DNA from: Mycobacterium sp. E1214
GTDB taxonomy: Bacteria > Actinomycetota > Actinomycetes > Mycobacteriales > Mycobacteriaceae
DNA: 64,000 bases
Reading direction: 5' to 3'
Assembly: GCF_001666755.1 (NCBI RefSeq)
Contig: NZ_LZJC01000088.1
Location: 1 to 64,000, forward strand
Shown here: positions 44,995-52,794 of the stretch, in pieces
How the letters are laid out: the number at the start of each line of letters is the position of its first letter
Position numbering within the stretch: position 1 is the first letter of the stretch
Translations under genes and position numbers: made by a program
The notes under the pieces: model-generated
Seen by the model: only the letters and a program-made list of their open reading frames with translations
The model's database searches: none
What the model was told of the DNA's origin: nothing

Positions 44995-47900
44995 ATGCAG
45001 CTGGTTTCGGCCCGGGCGGAGAAGCTGTTCGTCGGGCCGGCGGATGCGCCGCTGCAGCTGGTGCGGGTCGGCGTCGCCGAGGTGACCGAGCCGACGCCGG
45101 TGCACATCGACGGTGACGGCCTGCGCGGCGACGCGGTCGCGGCCGTGGGGGACGACGCCGTCGAGGTTCCCGTGACCGTCGACTCGGCCGTCGTCGGCGA
45201 GCGGCGGGCCGCGACGGTGCACGCCGGCGATCGGCGGTTGCCGTTCGAGTTCGCCGTCGCCGAGCCCGGCTGGACCATGTTCATGGTCAGCCACTTCCAC
45301 TACGACCCGGTGTGGTGGAACACCCAGGGCGCCTACACCAGCGAATGGACCGAGGACCCGCCCGGGCGGGCCCGCCAGACCAACGCCTTCGAGCTGGTGC
45401 ACGCGCACCTGGAGATGGCCCGCCGCGAACCCGAGTACAAGTTCGTACTGGCCGAGGTCGACTACCTCAAGCCGTACTGGGACACCCGGCCCGAGGACCG
45501 GGCCGACCTGCGCCGCTTCATCGCCGAGGGCCGCGTGGAGGTCATGGGCGGCACCTACAACGAACCCAACACGAACCTGACCAGCCCGGAGACCACCATC
45601 CGGAACCTGGTGCACGGCATGGGTTTTCAGCGCGACGTGCTCGGGGCCGACCCGGCCACGGCGTGGCAGCTCGACGTGTTCGGCCACGACCCGCAGTTCC
45701 CCGGGATGGCCGCCGACGCCGGCCTGACGTCGAGTTCCTGGGCGCGCGGCCCGCACCATCAGTGGGGTCCTGGTCCCGGGCGGCCCGGCGAGCCCGGGTT
45801 CGAGCGCATGCAGTTCAGCAGCGAGTTCGAGTGGATCGCACCCTCGGGCCGCGGCCTGCTGACCCATTACATGCCCGCGCACTACTCCGCGGGCTGGTGG
45901 ATGGACTCGGCGACCTCGCTGGCCGACGCCGAGGCCGCCACGTTCGAGCTGTTCGATCAGCTCGCCGCCGTCGCGCTGACCCGCAACGTGCTGCTGCCCG
46001 TCGGCACCGACTACACGCCGCCCAACAAGTGGGTGACCGCGATCCACCGCGACTGGGCGGCGCGGTACACGTGGCCACGTTTTGTGTGCGCGACGCCGCG
46101 CGAGTTCTTCGCCGCCGTGCGCGCCGAGCTGGCGCAGCGCGGCGCGCAACCGTCGCCGCAGACCCGCGACATGAACCCGATCTACACCGGTAAGGACGTG
46201 TCGTACATCGACACCAAGCAGGCCAACCGGTCCGCCGAGAACGCCGTGCTCCAGGCCGAGCGGTTCGCGGTGTTCGCGGCGGGGCTGACCGGCGCGGAGT
46301 ACCCGCAGGCGGCGCTGGCCAAGGCGTGGGTGCAGCTGGCGTACGGCGCGCACCACGACGCGATCACCGGGTCGGAATCCGACCAGGTCTACCTCGACCT
46401 GCTGACCGGCTGGCGCGACGCCTGGGACCTCGGCCGCGGCGCCCGCGACGCCTCGCTGGCCCGGTTGACCGGCGCGGTCGCGGCCGCCCCGGGCGACGTC
46501 GTGGTGTGGAACCCGCTGGCCCAGCCGCGCACCGACATCGTCACGGCGCGGCTCGACGCGCCGGTCGGCGCCGGGGTGCGGGTGTTCGACGCCGCCGGCG
46601 CCGAGCTCCCCGCCCACGTCGAGGACGGCGGCCGGACGGTGCGGTGGCTGGCGAGCGACGTGCCGTCGCTGGGCTGGCGGGCCTACCGGCTGGCGCCGGC
46701 CGCCGCCGCGGACGGGTGGGCGCCGACGTCCGGCGCCGCGATCGCGAACCAGCACTACCGGCTGGAAGTCGATCCGGCCCGCGGCGGCGGAGTCGCGTCG
46801 CTGCGGCACGGCGGCCGCGAACTGCTGGCCGCCGGAAAGGTGGGCAACGAGCTCGCCGTCTACGAGGAATACCCCGCGCACCCGACGCAGGGCGAGGGGC
46901 CGTGGCACCTGCTGCCCAAGGGGCCGGTGGTGTGCTCGTCGGAGCGGCCGGCCCAGGTGCGGGCCTACCGCGGCCCGCTCGGCGAGCGGCTGGTGGTGCA
47001 GGGCCGCATCGAGGGCGCGCTGCGCTACACCCAGACCCTCACGCTGTGGCGGGGCGTGCCGCGGGTCGACTGCCGCACCACGGTCGACGAGTTCACCGGT
47101 GCGGACCGGCTGGTGCGGCTGCGCTGGCCCTGCCCGGTGCCCGGCGCCACGCCGGTCAGCGAGGTCGGCGACGCCGTCATCGGGCGGGGATTCGCGCTGC
47201 TGCACGCCGACGAGACGCGCTCGGTGGACACCGCCGAGCACCTGTGGACGCTGGACAACCCGGCCTTCGGCTGGTTCGGGCTGTCCTCGGCGGTGCGGGT
47301 GCGCGTCGGGCAGCGGGTGGTGCGGGCGGTGTCGGTCGCCGAGGTGGTGTCCCCGGCCGAGGAGCTGTCCGGCCCGTTGGCGCGCGACCTCATGGTCGCG
47401 CTGGTCCGCGCGGGCGTCACCGCCACCTGCGGCGCGGCCGGCAAGGCGCGCTACGGCGACCTCGACGTCGACTCCAACCTGCCCGACCTGCGGATCGCCC
47501 TGGGCGGGCCGGACCGCAACGCGTTCACCCGGGAGCTGTTGACCCTGGCCGGCCGCGGCTACGCCGACGAGCTCGACCGGCAACTGGCCGCCACCGGGCA
47601 GGCCCGCGTCTGGGTGCCCGCCGAGGCGCCGCTGCCGGCCGTGTGGGTGCCCGGCGCCGACCTGCGCGGTCCGCGGACGCTGCCGGTGCTGGTGATCGAC
47701 GGCCGCGACCTGTCCGCGGCGGTCGCGGCGCTGGTGGCCGACCTGACCGACGCCGAGATCGACGTGACCCAGCGGCACGCAGCACCGCCCGGCGAGGCCT
47801 TCGAAGACCGCACCGTCGCGCTGCTCAACCGCGGCGTGCCCAGCTTCGCCGTCAACACCCAAGGCACGCTGCACGCCGCCCTGCTGCGCTCGTGCACCGG

Positions 47901-49173
47901 CTGGCCGTCGGGCATCTGGATCGACGAGCCGCGCCGCACCGCCCCGGACGGCTCCAACTTCCAGCTCCAGCACTGGACCCACGACTTCGACTACGCCCTG
48001 GTCTGCGGCGACGGCGACTGGCGGCGCGCGCAGCTGCCGGCCCGCAGCGCCCAGTTCTCGCACCCGCTGCTAGCCGTCCGCGCAGGCGGCGGCGGCGCGG
48101 CGCTGCCGCCGACCGGGTCGCTGCTGCGCGTCGAGCCGGCCGCGTCGGTGCACCTGGCGGCGCTCAAGGCGGCCGGCAACCCGTTGCCCGCCGGCAGCGC
48201 CCGCGCGCCGCGGCCCGACGCGGTCGCGGTCCGGTTGGTCGAGACCACCGGCGCCGACGCCCGCGTCACCCTCGAGTCCCCGCTGGCGCCGCTGACCGAC
48301 CTGCGGAGCGCCGACCTGCTCGAAACCGCCGGCGAGCCCGTCGACGCGCTCGACCTGCACGGCTACCAGGTGGCGACGCTGCTCGCCCGGCTGCCGCTGC
48401 CGCGGGCCGCCGGGGACCCCGCGCCGCTCGCACCGCAGGCGGAAGCCGCCCAGCCCCTGTACGCCCGCTACTGGCTGCACAACCGGGGGCCCGCGCCGCT
48501 CGGCGGGCTGCCCGCCGTCGCGCACTTACACCCGACGCTGGTCGCCGCCGAACCCGGCGACGAGGTGGCGCTGCGCCTCACCGCGGCCAGCGACTGCAGC
48601 GACGCCACGCTCGACGGCGCCGTGCGCCTGCTGTGCCCGGACGGCTGGTCCGCGACGCCCGCGGCGCTGCCCCTCACCCTGCCCAGCGGTGAGCACCGCG
48701 ACGCCGACGTGCTGGTGTCCGTCCCGCCCGGCGCGCCCGCCGGGCTCTACCCCGTCCGGGCGCAGCTCGCCCTCACCGGGGCCGAGACGCCGGCCGCCTG
48801 GCGGCAGGTGGTCGAGGACGTGTGCCTGGTCACGGTCGGGCAGTGCCGGGACGCCGACCCGATCCACCTCGTCGCCGGTCCCGCCGACGTCACGCTCGCC
48901 GCCGGTGAAAGCGCGACCCTGACCGTCACCGTCGGCACCGCGGCGCGGGCCGCCCTGGCGGTGGAGGCGCACCTGATCAGCCCGTGGGGCACCTGGGAGT
49001 GGATGGGACCGGCCGCGCTGGGCGCCGTGCTCCCCGCCGCCGGCGCGGTCGACCTGCGCTTCCGGGTGGCCCCGCCGCCGCGGGTGCGGCCGGGCCAATG
49101 GTGGGCCCTGGTCCGGGTGGCGTGCGCCGGGCGGTTGCTCTACACCCCGGCGGCGCGGGTGACCGTCGCATGA
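44995..49173 (+). CDS. Glycoside hydrolase family 38 alpha-mannosidase
   Basis: A 1392-residue GH38 alpha-mannosidase, longer than the ~1215-residue M. tuberculosis Rv0648. The catalytic domain begins at about residue 94: VSHFHYDPVWW carries zinc ligands His102 and Asp104, and WQLDVFGHDPQFP carries the nucleophile Asp227. A second His zinc ligand is probably in AYGAHHDAITGSESDQVYLDL. Beta-sandwich domains fill the C-terminal half. No signal peptide is seen, so a cytoplasmic role on imported or internal mannosides is likely. The ATG at 44995 has a TAAAGT -10 six bases upstream. Its stop overlaps the next gene's start (ATGA), and a ROK kinase follows, suggesting a sugar-recycling operon. Confidence 0.9.
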   Translation: MQLVSARAEKLFVGPADAPLQLVRVGVAEVTEPTPVHIDGDGLRGDAVAAVGDDAVEVPVTVDSAVVGERRAATVHAGDRRLPFEFAVAEPGWTMFMVSHFHYDPVWWNTQGAYTSEWTEDPPGRARQTNAFELVHAHLEMARREPEYKFVLAEVDYLKPYWDTRPEDRADLRRFIAEGRVEVMGGTYNEPNTNLTSPETTIRNLVHGMGFQRDVLGADPATAWQLDVFGHDPQFPGMAADAGLTSSSWARGPHHQWGPGPGRPGEPGFERMQFSSEFEWIAPSGRGLLTHYMPAHYSAGWWMDSATSLADAEAATFELFDQLAAVALTRNVLLPVGTDYTPPNKWVTAIHRDWAARYTWPRFVCATPREFFAAVRAELAQRGAQPSPQTRDMNPIYTGKDVSYIDTKQANRSAENAVLQAERFAVFAAGLTGAEYPQAALAKAWVQLAYGAHHDAITGSESDQVYLDLLTGWRDAWDLGRGARDASLARLTGAVAAAPGDVVVWNPLAQPRTDIVTARLDAPVGAGVRVFDAAGAELPAHVEDGGRTVRWLASDVPSLGWRAYRLAPAAAADGWAPTSGAAIANQHYRLEVDPARGGGVASLRHGGRELLAAGKVGNELAVYEEYPAHPTQGEGPWHLLPKGPVVCSSERPAQVRAYRGPLGERLVVQGRIEGALRYTQTLTLWRGVPRVDCRTTVDEFTGADRLVRLRWPCPVPGATPVSEVGDAVIGRGFALLHADETRSVDTAEHLWTLDNPAFGWFGLSSAVRVRVGQRVVRAVSVAEVVSPAEELSGPLARDLMVALVRAGVTATCGAAGKARYGDLDVDSNLPDLRIALGGPDRNAFTRELLTLAGRGYADELDRQLAATGQARVWVPAEAPLPAVWVPGADLRGPRTLPVLVIDGRDLSAAVAALVADLTDAEIDVTQRHAAPPGEAFEDRTVALLNRGVPSFAVNTQGTLHAALLRSCTGWPSGIWIDEPRRTAPDGSNFQLQHWTHDFDYALVCGDGDWRRAQLPARSAQFSHPLLAVRAGGGGAALPPTGSLLRVEPAASVHLAALKAAGNPLPAGSARAPRPDAVAVRLVETTGADARVTLESPLAPLTDLRSADLLETAGEPVDALDLHGYQVATLLARLPLPRAAGDPAPLAPQAEAAQPLYARYWLHNRGPAPLGGLPAVAHLHPTLVAAEPGDEVALRLTAASDCSDATLDGAVRLLCPDGWSATPAALPLTLPSGEHRDADVLVSVPPGAPAGLYPVRAQLALTGAETPAAWRQVVEDVCLVTVGQCRDADPIHLVAGPADVTLAAGESATLTVTVGTAARAALAVEAHLISPWGTWEWMGPAALGAVLPAAGAVDLRFRVAPPPRVRPGQWWALVRVACAGRLLYTPAARVTVA

Positions 49174-49790
49174 GCGCCACCCACCCGGTCGCCGCCGTCG
49201 GCGGCGAACCCGTCTTCGCCGCCGAGGTCGACGCCGCCGAGGCCCGGCTGCGCGCCGCGCCGGGCGCGGCGGCGCTGCCCGTCGCCGGCACCAGCGAGGG
49301 CCGACAGCTGCGCCGCTGGTTGACCCAGCTGATCGTCGCGCAGCGGCTGGTCGCCGCGGAAGCCGCCGCGCGCGGTCAGGCCGCGCGCGGCGCGCCGGGC
49401 GAGGCCGAGCTGTTGCCCGACGCGACGGCCCGGCTCGAGATCGGCAGCGTCGCCGCGGCCGTGCTGGCCGCGGCGCCCGCGCGGGCGCTGTTCGCCGACC
49501 TGACCGGCGGCCTCGACGTCTCCGACGACGAGGTCGCCGGCTACCACGCCCGCAACCCGCTGCGGTTCGCCGCGCCGCGCGGCGAACCGCACGGCTGGCG
49601 GGCGCCCGCGGTGGCCGCCCCGCCGCTGGCCGAGGTGCGGGCCGCGATCGCCGCTCAGCTGCGCGGCGCCGCCCGGCGCCGCGCCTTCCGGCTGTGGCTG
49701 GACGCGCGGCTGGCCGAGCGGGTGCGGTTCGCGCCCGGCTACGAGCACCCCGGCGACCCTCGTCAGCCCGACAACACCCACCGGCACTGA
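49170..49790 (+). CDS. SurA/PPIase N-terminal-like protein in the fabD2 position, unknown function
   Basis: A 206-residue Ala-rich protein. It sits where M. tuberculosis has Rv0649, annotated fabD2, but shows none of the malonyl-transferase features (no GHSxGE nucleophile, no Arg/His motifs). Instead VAAVGGEPVFAAEVDAAEARL and RRWLTQLIVAQRLVAAEAAARG, then DVSDDEVAGYHARNPLRF, resemble the N-terminal chaperone part of SurA/parvulin-type prolyl isomerases, without the catalytic parvulin domain. No signal peptide is visible. Start and mannosidase stop overlap (ATGA), and the ROK kinase begins 4 bases after its stop, so it is the middle gene of a coupled operon. Confidence 0.7.
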   Translation: MSATHPVAAVGGEPVFAAEVDAAEARLRAAPGAAALPVAGTSEGRQLRRWLTQLIVAQRLVAAEAAARGQAARGAPGEAELLPDATARLEIGSVAAAVLAAAPARALFADLTGGLDVSDDEVAGYHARNPLRFAAPRGEPHGWRAPAVAAPPLAEVRAAIAAQLRGAARRRAFRLWLDARLAERVRFAPGYEHPGDPRQPDNTHRH

Positions 49791-49794
49791 CGCC

Positions 49795-50712
49795 GTGCCG
49801 ACCCTCTGCCTGGACATCGGCGGCACCAAGATCGCCGCCGGGCTGGTCGACGCCGCCGGCGCACTGGTGTACACGGCGGTGCGGCCCACCCCGGCCGCGG
49901 CGCCCTCGGCCGAGGAGGTGTGGGCCGCGGTCGCCGCGGCCATCGCCGACGCGGCCGGCGCCGCCGACGGCCCGATCGGGGCGGTGGGCGTCGCGTCGGC
50001 GGGCCCCGTCGACCTGCCCACCGGGACGGTCAGCCCGATCAACATCGACTCCTGGGACCGCTTTCCGCTGCGCGACCGGGTCGCGGCGGCGGTGCCGGGG
50101 GTGCCGGTCGCGCTGGGCGGCGACGGCCTGTGCATGGCGCTCGGCGAGCAGTGGCGCGGGGCGGGGCGGGCCGCCGACGCGGGCTTCCTGCTGGGCATGG
50201 TGGTGTCCACCGGTGTCGGCGGCGGCCTGGTGCTCGACGGGCGCCCCTACGGCGGTCGCACCGGCAACGCCGGACACGTCGGCCACGTCGTGGTGGAACA
50301 GGACGGCCGGCCCTGCACCTGCGGCGGCCACGGTTGCGTCGAGACCGTCGCCTCCGGACCGTCGCTGGTGCGCTGGGCGCGGGAGCACGGCTGGTCCGCT
50401 CCGCGGGCCGCGGGCGCGCGGGAGCTGGCGGCCGCCGCGGCGGCCGGTGACCCGGTCGCCGCCGGAGCGTTCGGCCGGGGTGCCGGCGCCCTCGCCGCGA
50501 CCATCGCCTCGGTCGCGGCGGTCTGCGACCTGGACGTGGTGGTCGTCGGCGGCGGCGTGGCCCAGGCCGGCGGGGTGCTCTTCGACCCGCTGCGCGCGCA
50601 GCTCGCCCGGTATGCCGGCCTGGACTTCCTGGCCGGTCTGCGGGTGCTGCCGGCCGAGCTCGGCGCCACGGCCGGCCTGCTCGGCGCGGCCCGGCTCGCG
50701 GGCCTGCGCTGA
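49795..50712 (+). CDS. ROK-family sugar kinase
   Basis: A 305-residue ROK kinase matching Rv0650 in place and size. The ATP-binding CLDIGGTKIAAGLVD is at the N-terminus, GVASAGPVDLPTG follows, and the zinc-type ROK signature is complete: GNAGHVGHVVVEQDGRPCTCGGHGCVET, with the C-x-C-G-x2-G-C pattern and the ligand His in GHVGH. No DNA-binding domain is present, so it is a kinase and not a repressor. The catalytic Asp is likely in LGGDGLCMALGE. It probably phosphorylates a hexose released by the upstream mannosidase, glucose or mannose; this is inference. Confidence 0.9.
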   Translation: MPTLCLDIGGTKIAAGLVDAAGALVYTAVRPTPAAAPSAEEVWAAVAAAIADAAGAADGPIGAVGVASAGPVDLPTGTVSPINIDSWDRFPLRDRVAAAVPGVPVALGGDGLCMALGEQWRGAGRAADAGFLLGMVVSTGVGGGLVLDGRPYGGRTGNAGHVGHVVVEQDGRPCTCGGHGCVETVASGPSLVRWAREHGWSAPRAAGARELAAAAAAGDPVAAGAFGRGAGALAATIASVAAVCDLDVVVVGGGVAQAGGVLFDPLRAQLARYAGLDFLAGLRVLPAELGATAGLLGAARLAGLR

Positions 50713-50720
50713 CCGCCGTT

Positions 50721-50749
50721 TTGGTCGACCGCCGAGGTGAGGCTATTCT
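50721..50749 (+). promoter_or_regulatory. SigA-type promoter for rplJ-rplL
   Basis: TTGGTC (50721-50726), a 17-base spacer and TATTCT (50744-50749) lie between the ROK kinase and rplJ. Transcription would start near 50756, giving a leader of about 190 bases. Confidence 0.6.
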
Positions 50750-50755
50750 GGTGGC

Positions 50756-50947
50756 CGATCCACCGAAGACCGTCGGTCACCGAGCAATCGGTTGAAGGTC
50801 CGGGAGCATCCCGGCGGCCCACGCAGGAGGACGAGGCAGCAACAGCGCCGGCTCGCGCCGGCGATATTCACGCCCCGGCCGCATCCTGCGCCGGGGCGTT
50901 CGTCGTTTCGCGGGGGATTCCAGACGCGTTCACATCAGGAGGTAGGC
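50756..50947 (+). ncRNA. Ribosomal protein L10 leader
   Basis: The leader upstream of rplJ contains a purine-rich ACGCAGGAGGACGAGGCA segment (around 50820-50838) typical of L10 leaders. A hairpin CGCCGGC-tcgc-GCCGGCG (50846-50863) follows, and a stronger GC hairpin CGCCCCGGC/GCCGGGGCG (50871-50898) is followed by TTCGTCGTTTCG. The layout fits L10(L12)4 binding to its own mRNA to repress translation or cause attenuation. The last stem with its T-rich tail could be the attenuator. Assignment to the Rfam L10_leader family was not run. Confidence 0.65.
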
Positions 50948-51562
50948 ATGGCCCGGGCTGACAAGGCCACCGCCGTTGCGGATATCACCGAGCAGTTCAA
51001 GGAATCGTCGGCGACGCTGATCACGGAGTACCGGGGTCTGACCGTCGCCAACCTGGCGGAGCTGCGCCGCTCGCTGAGCGGGTCCGCCACCTACGCCGTC
51101 GCCAAGAACACGCTGATCAAGCGGGCAGCGTCGGAGGCCGGCGTGGAGGGCCTCGACGAGCTGTTCGCCGGCCCCACCGCCATCGCGTTCGTCACCGGCG
51201 AGCCGGTCGACGCCGCCAAGGCGATCAAGACCTTCGCCAAGGACCACAAGGCGCTGGTCATCAAGGGCGGCTACATGGACGGCCGGGCGCTGTCGGTCGC
51301 CGAGGTCGAGCGGATCGCCGACCTGGAGTCGCGCGAGGTGCTGCTGGCCAAGCTGGCCGGTGCCATGAAGGGCAACCTCGCCAAGGCGGCGGGCCTGTTC
51401 GCCGCCCCGGCCTCCCAGGTGGCCCGGCTGGCGGCCGCGCTGCAGGAGAAGAAGGCCTCTCAACCAGGCTCAGAGGGCGCGGCGGCCGCCGCCGAGCCCG
51501 CCGCAGAACCCGCTTCGGAAGCACCCGCCGAGGCCCCGGAAACCCCGGCCGAAGCCGAATAA
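50948..51562 (+). CDS. rplJ: 50S ribosomal protein L10
   Basis: A 204-residue L10. [30 protein letters not shown] and [18 protein letters not shown] form the rRNA-binding N-terminal domain; the C-terminal helix that carries L7/L12 dimers is followed by an Ala/Glu/Pro-rich tail (about residues 175-204) as in other mycobacteria. It builds the ribosomal stalk and, with L12, autoregulates through the leader just upstream. AGGAGG lies 5-6 bases before the ATG at 50948. rplL begins 30 bases after its stop. Confidence 0.97.
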   Translation: MARADKATAVADITEQFKESSATLITEYRGLTVANLAELRRSLSGSATYAVAKNTLIKRAASEAGVEGLDELFAGPTAIAFVTGEPVDAAKAIKTFAKDHKALVIKGGYMDGRALSVAEVERIADLESREVLLAKLAGAMKGNLAKAAGLFAAPASQVARLAAALQEKKASQPGSEGAAAAAEPAAEPASEAPAEAPETPAEAE

Positions 51563-51592
51563 CCCCAACCCAATTCAGGAAGGACCCACACC

Positions 51593-51985
51593 ATGCCCAA
51601 GCTGTCCAGCGACGAACTGCTCGACGCCTTCAAGGAAATGACCCTGCTGGAGCTCTCGGACTTCGTCAAGAAGTTCGAGGAGACCTTCGAGGTCACCGCG
51701 GCCGCCCCGGTCGCCGTGGCCGCGGCCGGCCCCGCCGGTGGCGGCGCGCCCGCCGAGGCCGCCGAGGAGCAGTCGGAATTCGACGTCATCCTCGAGGCCG
51801 CCGGCGACAAGAAGATCGGCGTCATCAAGGTGGTCCGCGAGATCGTCTCCGGCCTGGGCCTCAAGGAGGCCAAGGACCTGGTCGACGGCGCTCCCAAGCC
51901 GCTGCTGGAGAAGGTCGCCAAGGAGGCCGCCGACGAGGCCAAGGCCAAGTTGGAGGCCGCCGGCGCCACCGTCACCGTCAAGTAA
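51593..51985 (+). CDS. rplL: 50S ribosomal protein L7/L12
   Basis: A 130-residue L7/L12. It has the N-terminal dimerisation helices ([26 protein letters not shown]), an Ala/Gly-rich hinge and the factor-binding C-terminal domain ([36 protein letters not shown]). It recruits translational GTPases to the stalk. GGAAGGA precedes the ATG. It is directly followed by a strong terminator hairpin. Confidence 0.97.
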   Translation: MPKLSSDELLDAFKEMTLLELSDFVKKFEETFEVTAAAPVAVAAAGPAGGGAPAEAAEEQSEFDVILEAAGDKKIGVIKVVREIVSGLGLKEAKDLVDGAPKPLLEKVAKEAADEAKAKLEAAGATVTVK

Positions 51986-51992
51986 GCCCGTA

Positions 51993-52038
51993 CGCGACAA
52001 CCCCCGCGGCCGTCACCGGCTCGCGGGGGTTTGTCGCG
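51993..52038 (+). terminator. Terminator after rplL, overlapping the 3' end of the TetR gene
   Basis: CGCGACAACCCCCGCG pairs with CGCGGGGGTTTGTCGCG (one bulged T) around a short loop. The convergent TetR gene stops at 52013, inside the hairpin, so the same structure may serve both strands. Confidence 0.75.
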
Positions 52039-52732
52039 TTTCCGGGAGATCTCGCGTCGCCGTCGCGAGGGACCGGGCCACCCGCTCCGGCGAATCACCC
52101 AGCGCGATCAGCAGATTCGTCGTCATCGAGCTGAGCACCGGCACGACGGCCGAGCCGTCGGCGCCGTAGTAGCCCGCCAGCTCGAGCATCACGAAACCGT
52201 GGATGAGCGCCCAGAACTGGGCCGCGGTGGCCACCACCGCCGCGTCGTCGGTGGCCGGTCCCGCCGCGCCGATCCGCCCGGCCAGCACGCACCGGTGCAC
52301 CCCGCGCACCACGTGCGCGAAGCTCGGGTGGTGCCGCTCGATCTCGGCGACGGCGAGGGTCAAGACGTTGTGGGTCGGGGCGTTGATGCCGTGCGCGCTG
52401 GTGCTGCCGAACATCAGGCGGTACATGTGCGGGCGCTCGATGGCGTACCGCCGGTAGGCGGCCCCGGTCGCGAGCAGGTCGGCGACCGGGTCATCGGTCG
52501 CCGGCACCGTCAGGGCGGCGTCGAACTGGCGCAGCCCCTCCTCGGCGACCTCGGCGATGAGCCCGCGCATCCCCCCGAAGTGGGTGTAGAGCGCCATCGT
52601 CGAGGTGCCGGCCGCGCCGGCGACCTTACGGGCCTGCAGCGCGTCGGGCCCGTGCTCGTCGAGCAGGCCGACCGCGGCGTGCAGCATGTCGTCGCGGACG
52701 GTGCCCGCCATTTCCGAAGTCATCCTTGTCAT
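52013..52732 (-). CDS. TetR-family transcriptional regulator (Rv0653c-like)
   Basis: A TetR regulator of about 239 residues from the ATG at 52732; other in-frame ATGs at 52723 and 52711 are equally plausible (the latter gives 232 residues, nearest to the 231 of M. tuberculosis Rv0653c). The HTH is in AAVGLLDEHGPDALQARKVAG, AAGTSTMALYTHFGGMRGLIAEV. The rest is the helical ligand-binding domain with WALIHGFVMLELAGYY, close to TetR_C WHG types. It is divergent from the carotenoid oxygenase, with repeated ATAAC motifs between, so it probably represses that gene. The ligand is unknown. Confidence 0.85.
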   Translation of the reverse strand: MTRMTSEMAGTVRDDMLHAAVGLLDEHGPDALQARKVAGAAGTSTMALYTHFGGMRGLIAEVAEEGLRQFDAALTVPATDDPVADLLATGAAYRRYAIERPHMYRLMFGSTSAHGINAPTHNVLTLAVAEIERHHPSFAHVVRGVHRCVLAGRIGAAGPATDDAAVVATAAQFWALIHGFVMLELAGYYGADGSAVVPVLSSMTTNLLIALGDSPERVARSLATATRDLPETRQTPASR

Positions 52733-52759
52733 CTTCTCATCGGTGGCGTACCGTCCCAA

Positions 52760-52782
52760 TAACGTTGAAATAACGATGTTAT
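52760..52782. promoter_or_regulatory. Putative TetR operator between the regulator and carotenoid oxygenase genes
   Basis: The inverted repeat ATAAC-gat-GTTAT (52770-52782) follows a direct copy of ATAACG at 52760-52765. It sits upstream of the oxygenase ribosome binding site (AGGAG) and of the TetR start. Regulation of both genes by the TetR protein is inference. Confidence 0.45.
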
Positions 52783-52794
52783 AGGAGCTCGGCG

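Noticed and set aside
44896-48063. A 1055-codon minus-strand open frame across the mannosidase gene
   Set aside because: Antisense to GH38 motifs that are clearly coding on the plus strand; low-complexity Gly/Arg/Val content.
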